40,762 bases of DNA from a virus. The stretch lies in the IMG/VR virus record IMGVR_UViG_3300042453_001733, positions 1 through 40,762 of that record; one strand, written 5' to 3'. Positions 1 to 4,762 of the stretch are shown here, one piece after another; the first letter of the stretch is position 1, and the number at the start of each line of letters is the position of its first letter. The notes under the pieces were generated by a model, which was given only the letters and a program-made list of their open reading frames with translations, was not told the DNA's origin and did no database searches. A program made the translations under genes and the position numbers.

Positions 1-50
1 CTCGCTTTGGGAGCGAGATGTCGCAGGTTCGAATCCTGTCATTCCGACCA
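1..50 (+). tRNA. tRNA-Pro(TGG), 5' truncated by window
   Basis: Anticodon stem ctcgc/gcgag closes a loop with anticodon TGG. A T arm and a 3' acceptor half cattccg follow, then discriminator a and an encoded cca (48-50). The acceptor 5' half and D arm lie before the window. A second tRNA-Pro with the same anticodon is at 6127. Confidence 0.85.
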
Positions 51-123
51 CGGGAGGTAGCTCAGATGGTAGAGCACGGGATTGAAGATCCTGGTGTCGG
101 TGGTTCAATTCCACCCCTTTCGA
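51..123 (+). tRNA. tRNA-Phe(GAA)
   Basis: Full cloverleaf: acceptor cgggagg pairs with cctttcg (two G-U pairs), D arm gctcagatggtagagc, anticodon stem cggga/tcctg with GAA in the loop, T arm ggtgg/ccacc. It abuts the preceding tRNA-Pro with no spacer. CCA is not encoded. Confidence 0.93.
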
Positions 124-126
124 CTT

Positions 127-255
127 GGGTTGCTGCCCGATATGAGAAACACTCCTGTATTTCTAGGATACGGTAGGGTGAAAACTCGGAATTACCTCTG
201 CCCCGTCTCTTGGGGATGCGAATTGAGGAAAGGTAAAGGGAAGAGACAGCAACCC
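127..255 (+). ncRNA. Structured RNA candidate with pseudoknot, between tRNAs
   Basis: This 129-base element fills the gap between tRNA-Phe and tRNA-Ile. Its ends form a perfect helix, gggttgctg (127-135) with cagcaaccc (247-255). Inside, cccc (201-204) and gggg (212-215) close a 7-base loop gtctctt (205-211) that is an exact complement of aagagac (241-247), so a 6-7 bp pseudoknot stacks next to the terminal helix. A further hairpin agaaacac/gtatttct lies near 147-165. No CDS is convincing. The manA and wcaG RNA motifs are pseudoknotted RNAs known from cyanophages and are the first candidates, but I cannot assign a family by eye. Confidence 0.6.
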
Positions 256-260
256 ATATT

Positions 261-332
261 GGAACCGTAGCTCAGTGGTAGAGCACACCCCTGATAAGGG
301 TGCGGTCACAAGTTCAAATCTTGTCGGTTCCA
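261..332 (+). tRNA. tRNA-Ile(GAT)
   Basis: Acceptor ggaaccg/cggttcc, D arm gctcagtggtagagc, anticodon stem caccc/gggtg with GAT, T arm acaag/cttgt, discriminator a. All helices pair perfectly. Confidence 0.95.
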
Positions 333-336
333 CTTT

Positions 337-408
337 GGCAGTGTAGTTCAGTGGTAGAACAAGAGATTCATACCCTCTATGTCGGTAGTTCAATTCTACC
401 CACTGCCT
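337..408 (+). tRNA. tRNA-Met(CAT), elongator-like or Ile2
   Basis: Acceptor ggcagtg/cactgcc, D arm gttcagtggtagaac, anticodon loop ttcatac with CAT, T arm ggtag/ctacc. The anticodon stem agaga/cctct has one A-C mismatch next to the loop. CAT can also belong to a lysidine-modified tRNA-Ile, which sequence alone does not settle. Confidence 0.85.
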
Positions 409-409
409 T

Positions 410-482
410 GTGTCGTTAGCCTAGTGGTCAAGGCATCTGTTTGTGAAACAGAGGAGATGAGTTCAATTCTGTTATTGGGCTC
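410..482 (+). tRNA. tRNA-His(GTG), degenerate acceptor and T arm
   Basis: The D arm gcctagtggtcaaggc and anticodon arm tctgt/acaga with loop ttgtgaa (anticodon GTG) are intact. The inferred acceptor strands gtgtcgt and attgggc pair at only about five of seven positions, mostly by wobble, and the T stem atgag/ctgtt has two mismatches. It may be a decaying or strongly diverged tRNA gene. Ends are approximate. Confidence 0.6.
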
Positions 483-484
483 TC

Positions 485-560
485 GTTCAGGTGGCAGAGT
501 GGTCGAATGCAGGGGACTGCAAATCCTCTATCGCCGTGGGTTCGAATCCCACCCTGAACT
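485..560 (+). tRNA. tRNA-Cys(GCA)
   Basis: Acceptor gttcagg/cctgaac, anticodon stem gggga/tcctc with loop ctgcaaa (GCA), T arm gtggg/cccac. Structure is complete. Confidence 0.93.
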
Positions 561-565
561 CTCAT

Positions 566-637
566 TCCAGAATCGACTAACTGGCAGGTCACCACCCTTT
601 GAAGGTGTTCGTCTAGGTTCGAATCCTAGTTCTGGAA
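566..637 (+). tRNA. tRNA-Gln(TTG)
   Basis: Acceptor tccagaa/ttctgga, D arm gactaactggcaggtc, anticodon loop ctttgaa with TTG, T arm ctagg/cctag. One mismatch at the outer anticodon-stem pair. Confidence 0.9.
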
Positions 638-641
638 CTAT

Positions 642-718
642 ATCCGTGTAGCCCAATTGGAAGAGGCACCACCTTGAGGGGGTGGGTGTTGGAGGTTCAA
701 ATCCTCTCACGGATACCA
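642..718 (+). tRNA. tRNA with anticodon GAG (Leu) but a short variable loop
   Basis: Acceptor atccgtg/cacggat, anticodon stem ccacc/ggtgg with loop ttgaggg (GAG), T arm ggagg/cctct, discriminator a and an encoded cca (716-718). GAG reads Leu CUC/CUU, yet the variable region is only about 5 bases (gtgtt) where bacterial tRNA-Leu has a long arm. Compare the normal class II tRNA-Leu(TAG) at 1696. Confidence 0.8.
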
Positions 719-719
719 T

Positions 720-791
720 GTTGGGTTGGTGCAATTGGTAGCATCTCGGTCTCCAAAACCGAAGATCAGAGTTCAAATCTCTGGCCCTTCG
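720..791 (+). tRNA. tRNA-Trp(CCA), imperfect acceptor
   Basis: Anticodon stem tcggt/accga with loop ctccaaa (CCA) and T arm cagag/ctctg are clear. The acceptor halves gttgggt and gcccttc leave T-T mismatches at pairs 2 and 3. The only Trp tRNA seen in the window. Confidence 0.75.
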
Positions 792-794
792 CCT

Positions 795-868
795 ACTCTC
801 TTAGCTCAGTGGACTAGAGCAATCGGCTACGAACCGATGTGTCGCAGGTTCAAATCCTGCAGAGAGTG
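795..868 (+). tRNA. tRNA-Arg(ACG)
   Basis: Acceptor actctct/agagagt, D arm gctcagtggactagagc, anticodon stem atcgg/ccgat with loop ctacgaa (ACG), T arm gcagg/cctgc. All helices perfect. Confidence 0.95.
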
Positions 869-896
869 TTGACATTTACTAATCTTATGGTATAAT
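869..896 (+). promoter_or_regulatory. Sigma70-type promoter inside tRNA cluster
   Basis: TTGACA at 869-874, 16-base spacer, TATAAT at 891-896. It sits between tRNA-Arg and tRNA-Ser and can re-start transcription of the RNA block. Confidence 0.8.
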
Positions 897-905
897 GTCT
901 ATATT

Positions 906-990
906 GGAGAGTTGTCCGAGTGGTTTATGGTGAGATCTTGGAAAGGTCTTGTGTGTAACAGCACCAGAGGTTCGAATCCTCTACTCTCCG
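906..990 (+). tRNA. tRNA-Ser(GGA)
   Basis: Class II tRNA: acceptor ggagagt/actctcc, anticodon stem agatc/ggtct with loop ttggaaa (GGA), a variable arm of about 16 bases, T arm agagg/cctct, discriminator g as usual for Ser. Confidence 0.93.
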
Positions 991-991
991 C

Positions 992-1020
992 TTGACAACT
1001 GAATATGGTTAGTATACTAT
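992..1020 (+). promoter_or_regulatory. Sigma70-type promoter for the tmRNA gene
   Basis: TTGACA at 992-997, 17-base spacer, TACTAT at 1015-1020 (TATACT at 1013 with 15 bases is the alternative). Transcription would begin near 1027, just before the tmRNA acceptor piece. Confidence 0.75.
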
Positions 1021-1026
1021 ATACTA

Positions 1027-1085
1027 TGTTCAAGAGGATGCAAATTCTGTTGCTTCGGACTGGGGTTCGACTCCCCACAACTCCA
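1027..1085 (+). ncRNA. ssrA: Permuted tmRNA, acceptor piece
   Basis: This piece carries the 3' part of a tmRNA: cggac followed by T stem tgggg/cccca around loop ttcgact, then acceptor strand caactcc (1078-1084) and discriminator a (1085). The acceptor strand pairs over all seven positions with ggggttg (1092-1098) that begins the coding piece downstream, including the G3-U70 wobble read by alanyl-tRNA synthetase. gatgcaa (1037-1043) pairs with ttgtatc (1124-1130), giving the long tmRNA helix 2. Known fact: cyanobacterial tmRNA genes are permuted in this order and mature into two RNAs. The 5' end is inferred from the promoter; CCA is not encoded. Confidence 0.85.
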
Positions 1086-1091
1086 TTCCGA

Positions 1092-1263
1092 GGGGTTGCC
1101 AAGGTTTCGACGGGGTGGTAAGGTTGTATCTGTTGACGGGACAAAAAACAAACGCAAACAACATTGTTGCATTCTCTCGCAGTAAGTCCACTGCCCTAGT
1201 ATAGAGAGACGGGGTGATAACAGCCCTGTAAAGAAAGTGTTACGGTGCCGTGAAAAGCGGCCT
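1092..1263 (+). ncRNA. ssrA: Permuted tmRNA, coding piece with peptide tag
   Basis: It starts with acceptor strand ggggttg and the tmRNA signature ggtttcgacgggg, only six bases (ttccga) after the acceptor piece. The tag frame starts at GCA 1154 and ends at TAG 1202-1204, giving ANNIVAFSRSKSTALV. The start resembles marine cyanobacterial tags (ANNIV.FSR) but the end is ALV, not the usual VAA/LAA. The tag region lies in a hairpin (ttctctcgc with gagagac). Further hairpins follow (ctgtaa/ttacgg near 1226-1244, gccg/cggc near 1248-1261). The 3' end is uncertain and lies before the tRNA at 1268. Confidence 0.85.
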
Positions 1264-1267
1264 TAAT

Positions 1268-1342
1268 AGTGGGGAAGTGTAACGGTTGCACAGAAGTCTC
1301 ATAAGCTTCAGGTAGGTGGTTCAATTCCACCCCCCGCCACCA
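1268..1342 (+). tRNA. tRNA-Met(CAT), initiator-like first pair, encoded CCA
   Basis: Acceptor agtgggg/ccccgcc, D arm gtgt/gcac, anticodon stem gaagt/gcttc with loop ctcataa (CAT), T arm ggtgg/ccacc, discriminator a, encoded cca. Pair 1-72 is A-C, an unpaired first position as in bacterial initiator tRNAs, but the three G-C pairs typical of an initiator anticodon stem are absent. Follows the tmRNA directly. Confidence 0.8.
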
Positions 1343-1345
1343 AAT

Positions 1346-1418
1346 GGGGGATTAGCTCAATTGGTAGAGCAGTGCCTTTGCAAGGCAAAGGTTAGGAGTT
1401 CGAGTCTCCTATTCTCCA
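1346..1418 (+). tRNA. tRNA-Ala(TGC)
   Basis: Acceptor gggggat/attctcc with the G3-U70 identity pair, D arm gctcaattggtagagc, loop tttgcaa (TGC), T arm aggag/ctcct. Outer anticodon-stem pair is G-A. Confidence 0.93.
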
Positions 1419-1468
1419 TGGGGAAGTGATCCTGCGGATTCATCCAAGAGCTCTCCTTTCCCCTATAT

Positions 1469-1541
1469 TCCCCTATAGCTCAATTGGCAGAGCACGGTGC
1501 TGTTAACACTGGGGTTGTTCGTTCGAGTCGGACTGGGGGAG
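1469..1541 (+). tRNA. tRNA-Asn(GTT)
   Basis: Acceptor tccccta/tggggga, D arm gctcaattggcagagc, anticodon stem cggtg/cactg with loop ctgttaa (GTT), T arm gttcg/cggac, discriminator g. The 50 bases before it (1419-1468) begin gggga and end tcccc and may be a processing hairpin. Confidence 0.92.
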
Positions 1542-1690
1542 TTGGAAGGACTGGAAATGTCTGGGTCTTCCATAAGAGTCGGGATCATCATATCCGACTC
1601 ACTAAATCCTGAGTTTTCTTAGGTCGGGGACTTGATCACCCCCGCAAGTTGCAGAAAGTGTCTTCTGCGGGTGTCGGGCACTCGATACCC
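1542..1690 (+). ncRNA. Multi-hairpin RNA candidate between tRNAs
   Basis: No CDS and no tRNA, but four consecutive stem-loops: ggaag-gac/gtcttcc near 1544-1572; gagtcgggat/atccgactc (1576-1600, one bulged G); gcagaa/ttctgc inside ccc(g)c...gcggg (1640-1671); and gggtgtcg/cgataccc (1669-1690, eight pairs with one G-U). The density of helices suggests a stable RNA rather than spacer. I do not recognise the family. Confidence 0.45.
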
Positions 1691-1695
1691 ATTTA

Positions 1696-1778
1696 GCTTC
1701 AGTGGTGGAACGGTAGACACAGCGGACTTAGAATCCGCCGCCTTAAAAAGCGTGGAAGTTCAAATCTTCTCTGGAGCA
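1696..1778 (+). tRNA. tRNA-Leu(TAG)
   Basis: Class II: acceptor gcttcag/ctggagc, anticodon stem gcgga/tccgc with loop cttagaa (TAG), variable arm cgccttaaaaagcgt, T arm ggaag/cttct. Confidence 0.94.
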
Positions 1779-1782
1779 CTTG

Positions 1783-1812
1783 CCAATCAAACTTAAATAG
1801 TTTATGATTGGT
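1783..1812 (+). other. Stem-loop between tRNA-Leu and tRNA-Gly
   Basis: ccaatc-aaac pairs with gttt-at-gattgg around an A/T-rich loop. Likely a processing or spacer hairpin; no T run marks it as a terminator. Confidence 0.4.
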
Positions 1813-1818
1813 ACATAA

Positions 1819-1889
1819 GCGGGTATGATGTAGTGGTAACATGACATCCTTCCAAGTTGTTCTCATCGGTTCGAATCCGATTACCCGCT
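1819..1889 (+). tRNA. tRNA-Gly(TCC)
   Basis: Acceptor gcgggta/tacccgc, short D arm atgtagtggtaacat, loop cttccaa (TCC), T arm atcgg/ccgat. One T-T mismatch in the anticodon stem acatc/gttgt. Confidence 0.9.
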
Positions 1890-1893
1890 CTTC

Positions 1894-1965
1894 GGGAGAT
1901 TAGCACAGCGGTAGCGCGGATCCCTTACAAGGATTAGGTCACTGGTTCGATCCCAGTATCTCCCA
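1894..1965 (+). tRNA. tRNA-Val(TAC)
   Basis: Acceptor gggagat/atctccc, D arm gcacagcggtagcgc, anticodon stem gatcc/ggatt with loop cttacaa (TAC), T arm actgg/ccagt. Confidence 0.95.
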
Positions 1966-1968
1966 CTC

Positions 1969-1975
1969 ATAAATA
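1969..1975 (+). promoter_or_regulatory. Late-promoter motif ATAAATA before dps-like gene
   Basis: ATAAATA lies 22 bases before the start codon at 1998. It matches the T4-type late promoter (TATAAATA) as found in cyanomyoviruses. No matching -35 box precedes it, so this would be a late-only promoter. Confidence 0.55.
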
Positions 1976-1997
1976 CTTCATAAAAGTATTTGGTATA

Positions 1998-2525
1998 ATG
2001 GAAAAACTTTTTAAACTACTTTCAGATACTCAAGCCAGTTTATTTGTTCTTTTTCAAAAGACATGGGTATACCACTGGAATGTAGTTGGAGATGACTTTT
2101 ATCAGTTTCATAACTTATTTGGAACTCAATATGAGTCAATGTTTGAACAGATAGATCGTCTCACTGAACATATGAGATATCTAAATATCAAACCAGTACC
2201 CACTCTATCAAGAATTACTGAGGTATCTCATATTTCAGAAACAAATAGTTCTCTAGATAGTATGGGAATGATTCGTGACCTTATTTCCAGTCACCAAAAG
2301 TTTGTAGAACTTTTAGGTCAAGTTGCAGAAGAAGCTGAAGAACAAAAATCGAGAGGAACTACAAACCTAGTTGATGATCTAAATGAAGAACATGGTAAAT
2401 TTATTTGGATGTTGAGATCATTTACCGATAAACCAAGTAAGAAAGTTCAGGAAGAATTGGAAACTACGGAAGAAACTACGGAAGAAACTGAGGTAGAAAC
2501 TACGGAAGAAATTACTGAAGAATAA
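1998..2525 (+). CDS. Dps-like ferritin with acidic repeat tail
   Basis: 175 residues. Residues 1-150 follow the Dps fold (DNA protection in starved cells; oxidises and stores iron with hydrogen peroxide). The ferroxidase set is complete by alignment: H26 and H38 in YHWNVVGDDFYQFH, D53 and E57 in the following helix. Residues 155-175 form an added tail of ETTE-type tetrapeptides made by a 12-base DNA repeat; most Dps proteins lack such an acidic end. A late-type motif lies just upstream, and the gene stands alone behind the tRNA array. Probable job: protect phage or host DNA from oxidative damage in illuminated cells. The tail would repel rather than bind DNA, so DNA binding is doubtful. Confidence 0.85.
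   Translation: MEKLFKLLSDTQASLFVLFQKTWVYHWNVVGDDFYQFHNLFGTQYESMFEQIDRLTEHMRYLNIKPVPTLSRITEVSHISETNSSLDSMGMIRDLISSHQKFVELLGQVAEEAEEQKSRGTTNLVDDLNEEHGKFIWMLRSFTDKPSKKVQEELETTEETTEETEVETTEEITEE
2460..2519 (+). repeat. Five 12-base in-frame tandem repeats
   Basis: Units gaaactacggaa (2460, 2472), gaaactgaggta (2484), gaaactacggaa (2496) and gaaattactgaa (2508) code for ETTE, ETTE, ETEV, ETTE, EITE at the C-terminus of the Dps-like protein. Repeat slippage could change tail length between strains. Confidence 0.85.
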
Positions 2526-2540
2526 TTAAGGTATTGAACA

Positions 2541-2792
2541 ATGTTAAGAGTAAGATGTAAGGTGTGTAACACCGAGTTGGAGTCACATCCAACTAAATCG
2601 GTATGTTGTGGATGTGATAATATGACAATGGTTAAGGGGAACACCATCACGGCTGTTGACCTAAACCAGGTTGTCATGTTAAACTCAATTAAGGAAAATA
2701 AGAGATCCGATGTTTTAAGTGCATCTGATCTTGCATATCAAGAATCCAGACGGGCTCGCAAGGTTCGTAAACTGGATTTTGAAATCCGTTAG
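2541..2792 (+). CDS. Small zinc-ribbon-like protein
   Basis: 83 residues. The N-terminal half has C7-x2-C10 and a second cluster at C23, C24 and C26, a likely zinc-binding knuckle; the C-terminal third is basic (SRRARKVRKLDFEIR). The stop codon TAG shares its last G with the first base of tRNA-Ser at 2792. The protein looks like a widespread cyanophage hypothetical, but I do not know its function; RNA or DNA contact through the basic tail is a guess. Confidence 0.75.
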   Translation: MLRVRCKVCNTELESHPTKSVCCGCDNMTMVKGNTITAVDLNQVVMLNSIKENKRSDVLSASDLAYQESRRARKVRKLDFEIR

Positions 2793-2880
2793 GAGAATTG
2801 GCCGAGTGGTTTAAGGCGGGAACCTGCTAAGTTCTTGAGGAGTTTACGCTTCTCCGTTGGTTCGAATCCAACATTCTCCG
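2792..2880 (+). tRNA. tRNA-Ser(GCT)
   Basis: Class II: acceptor ggagaat/attctcc, D arm gccgagtggtttaaggc, loop ctgctaa (GCT), long variable arm, T arm gttgg/ccaac, discriminator g. Base 1 is the last base of the upstream stop codon. Confidence 0.95.
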
Positions 2881-2883
2881 TAT

Positions 2884-2968
2884 GGAAAGGTGGCCGAGTG
2901 GTTTAAGGCAACTGTCTTGAAAACAGTCGATGTGAAAGCATCCGGAGGTTCGAATCCTCTCCTTTCCG
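2884..2968 (+). tRNA. tRNA-Ser(TGA)
   Basis: Class II: acceptor ggaaagg/cctttcc, anticodon stem actgt/acagt with loop cttgaaa (TGA), variable arm gatgtgaaagcatc, T arm ggagg/cctct, discriminator g. Third Ser isoacceptor in the window. Confidence 0.95.
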
Positions 2969-2998
2969 TTTTAGTTTAATATTTGCTTAATCCGTGTT

Positions 2999-3045
2999 AC
3001 CATATGAACACATATGGTTGACGTTAGAGCTTTCGTGATTATTAT
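2999..3045 (+). promoter_or_regulatory. Promoter with upstream perfect inverted repeat
   Basis: accatatg (2999-3006) and catatggt (3011-3018) form a perfect 8-base inverted repeat with loop aaca. Its last base starts TTGACG (3018-3023), followed by 16 bases and TATTAT (3040-3045). The palindrome touching the -35 box could be an operator or a terminator-like hairpin for the tRNAs; there is no T run, so an operator is preferred. Confidence 0.5.
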
Positions 3046-3071
3046 ATAATTATGTACAAGTTAATAACCTC

Positions 3072-3221
3072 ATGGACGACCACACCTATAACAATTGGGT
3101 GAAGATTAAGGCTACTTTTGAAGCCTCTGGTAATACTGATAATATGTTCTATAAAAGAGCATGTGAGATTGTTAAAACCAAAAAAGATCCTTTATCAAAG
3201 TATCTTGGAGACGAAAAATGA
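3072..3221 (+). CDS. Small hypothetical protein (49 aa)
   Basis: ATG at 3072, stop TGA 3219-3221, product MDDHTYNNWVKIKATFEASG... ending in KYLGDEK. Hydrophilic, probably helical, no recognised motif. It is first in a chain of tiny overlapping genes and overlaps the next start as ATGA, which supports translation. The promoter at 3018-3045 lies just upstream. Confidence 0.65.
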   Translation: MDDHTYNNWVKIKATFEASGNTDNMFYKRACEIVKTKKDPLSKYLGDEK

Positions 3222-3421
3222 TGCAATCACATGATGAATTAGTGAGTCGTTCTGAAGTTCAGGAGATGATTGATGCTGCTATACGAAGGCACAATAGGAA
3301 TGCTTCCATTATTTCTATGTGTGTTGGCTGGGTGGTTCTTGCTTTATTTGCTGAGGGGCTTCTCCGATTAATTGGTATTATTCCACCTTTACTGCCATGG
3401 CTCAACATTACCCTGAAATAA
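3218..3421 (+). CDS. Small single-pass membrane protein (67 aa)
   Basis: Begins MMQSHDELVSRSEVQEMIDAA. The first 30 residues are charged and helical; residues about 31-50 (SIISMCVGWVVLALFAEGLL) form one membrane segment, followed by a proline-rich hydrophobic end. Start overlaps the previous stop. No known function; it may belong to the small membrane proteins common in early regions of cyanomyoviruses. Confidence 0.7.
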   Translation: MMQSHDELVSRSEVQEMIDAAIRRHNRNASIISMCVGWVVLALFAEGLLRLIGIIPPLLPWLNITLK

Positions 3422-3576
3422 TTGGTATAGTTTTATTATTGGTATTTGCTTCTACGATGTTCTATCAAGGGACTTGTATTATTAAAGGTAGTAGGGGGTA
3501 TTCCCTTAGGGACTATCTTAAAAAAGATAGTATTAATATGCGTAAAAGAATAGAAGAGCTACTAAAGGACAAATGA
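3397..3576 (+). CDS. Small membrane protein (59 aa)
   Basis: MAQHYPEIIGIVLLLVFASTM then a charged end rich in K and R (DYLKKDSINMRKRIEELLKDK). One membrane segment at residues 7-23, positively charged cytoplasmic tail. It overlaps the preceding gene by 25 bases and the next gene by ATGA. Function unknown. Confidence 0.65.
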   Translation: MAQHYPEIIGIVLLLVFASTMFYQGTCIIKGSRGYSLRDYLKKDSINMRKRIEELLKDK

Positions 3577-3707
3577 TAAATCTTACAGAAGAAGATTTGC
3601 AACAATTAAGGGACATGGTTTTAAAACAAAAGATGGATGAATTATTTGAAGAACCATCTACTTACGAGGATGAAAATGACGACTATGGAATGGATAGAGT
3701 TTATTGA
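3573..3707 (+). CDS. Small acidic hypothetical protein (44 aa)
   Basis: MINLTEEDLQQLRDMVLKQKM then an acidic stretch (ELFEEPSTYEDENDDYGMDRVY). Likely a helix plus acidic tail. Start overlaps the previous stop (ATGA) and the 3' end overlaps the next gene by 32 bases. No family recognised. Confidence 0.6.
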   Translation: MINLTEEDLQQLRDMVLKQKMDELFEEPSTYEDENDDYGMDRVY

Positions 3708-3801
3708 ACTTGTTTCAAGAGAACTTTATTTACTGATAGCATTCATGTGTGGATTGATTATCGGATATATAGTCGGATTCAAATCAGGAGGAGGAGAATG
3801 A
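3676..3801 (+). CDS. Small membrane protein (41 aa)
   Basis: MTTMEWIEFIELVSRELYLL followed by IAFMCGLIIGYIVGF and a short KSGGGE end: one membrane segment with small-residue packing (GxxxG-like). Overlaps both neighbours. Function unknown. Confidence 0.6.
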   Translation: MTTMEWIEFIELVSRELYLLIAFMCGLIIGYIVGFKSGGGE

Positions 3802-3884
3802 GATTAACTTTCTCAACTATCTGTATATTTTTATCAATTGGATTATTTGTTTTTTGGGGACTAAACAATGCTTATCCACAATAG
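3798..3884 (+). CDS. Tiny membrane peptide (28 aa)
   Basis: MRLTFSTICIFLSIGLFVFW then GLNNAYPQ. One hydrophobic segment. Overlap ATGA with the previous gene and the aggag before talC just after it support a real gene, but at 28 residues this is tentative. Confidence 0.5.
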   Translation: MRLTFSTICIFLSIGLFVFWGLNNAYPQ

Positions 3885-3896
3885 GAGATTAATTGC

Positions 3897-4559
3897 ATGA
3901 AAATTTTTTTAGATACTGCTGATGTTTCTTTCATCAAACCTGCATATGAAACTGGATTACTTGATGGAGTCACTACAAATCCATCTCTAATTCTTAAAAG
4001 TGGTAGACAACTTTTGGAAGTCATCAAAGAGATTTCAACAGAGTTTGAAAATTTGCAAAGTATTTCTGCAGAGGTTGTTGCAGACACTGCAGAAGATATG
4101 ATTTCAGAAGCACAACAATATTATACAATCGCACCTTCAGTCACTATTAAAGTTCCATGTACTGTAGAAGGTCTTAAGGCTTGTAAGTTTTTGTCAGATA
4201 AAGGGATTAAAACTAATGTAACTTTAGTGTTCTCTGTATCACAAGCAATCCTTGCATCAAAAGCAGGAGCAACATTTATTTCGCCATTTATTGGACGCTG
4301 GATGGATAATTCCATTGATGGTGTAGAGTTGATTAAAAATATTCGTAAGGCGTTTGATTACTCGGGAACATCTACACAGATTCTTGCGGCATCTATTCGT
4401 GATGTAAGACAAGTGGAACAGTCAGCTCTTCATGGTGCAGATGTCGTTACAATCCCGCCAGTTGTATTCTGGGCAATGTATAAGAACATTATGACTGATA
4501 AGGGTCTAGAACTCTTTCAGAGAGATTGGGAGGAAGTTCTCAAACAACAAAATCGATGA
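3897..4559 (+). CDS. talC: Transaldolase (TalC type)
   Basis: 220 residues, full length for the short TalC family. Moves a dihydroxyacetone unit between sedoheptulose 7-phosphate and glyceraldehyde 3-phosphate in the pentose phosphate pathway. N-terminus MKIFLDTAD, motif GVTTNPS at 24-30, Schiff-base lysine K85 in TIKVPCT. The start follows aggag by about a dozen bases. Next but one is gnd, the usual cyanophage pairing that shifts host carbon from the Calvin cycle to NADPH and ribose for nucleotides. The 3' end overlaps a small gene by ATGA. Confidence 0.96.
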   Translation: MKIFLDTADVSFIKPAYETGLLDGVTTNPSLILKSGRQLLEVIKEISTEFENLQSISAEVVADTAEDMISEAQQYYTIAPSVTIKVPCTVEGLKACKFLSDKGIKTNVTLVFSVSQAILASKAGATFISPFIGRWMDNSIDGVELIKNIRKAFDYSGTSTQILAASIRDVRQVEQSALHGADVVTIPPVVFWAMYKNIMTDKGLELFQRDWEEVLKQQNR

Positions 4560-4762
4560 AACCAGAAAATATGTGTTGGCATTTCATAATGTCTTCTTTT
4601 TCTAGAACTTATGGAGTTTCCGCAATAAAAAATGAGGAAAGATTTCATGCATTTGCCTTACAGTGGTGTGACGATCATAATTATATGTGTGACATTTATC
4701 TTGATGACTTAAATAAAGTTGATAGGTATTTTAGAGAACAATACGAATCTTGGGAGGGTTGA
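4556..4762 (+). CDS. Small hypothetical between talC and gnd (68 aa)
   Basis: Start chosen at ATG 4556, which overlaps the talC stop (ATGA); an upstream in-frame ATG at 4526 would lie inside talC. Product MKPENMCWHFIMSSFSRTYG... is rich in aromatic, Cys and acidic residues and ends YFREQYESWEG. Its stop is immediately followed by the gnd start (tga-atg), so it is translated with the two pentose phosphate genes. No family recognised. Confidence 0.65.
   Translation: MKPENMCWHFIMSSFSRTYGVSAIKNEERFHAFALQWCDDHNYMCDIYLDDLNKVDRYFREQYESWEG

Noticed and set aside
379-651. ORFs across the tRNA block (for example 82-270, 379-651, 528-776, 899-1144)
   Set aside because: They run through intact tRNA genes and translate T-arm sequence (repeated S/V-x-F-E-S/P peptides).
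1092-1342. One-piece tmRNA ending at the CCA at 1340-1342
   Set aside because: Acceptor strand ggggttg does not pair with ccccgcc; the 3' half there folds into a separate tRNA-Met, while caactcc upstream pairs fully.
2460-2519. CRISPR-like or regulatory repeat
   Set aside because: Units are 12 bases with no spacers and are in frame; protein-coding repeat.
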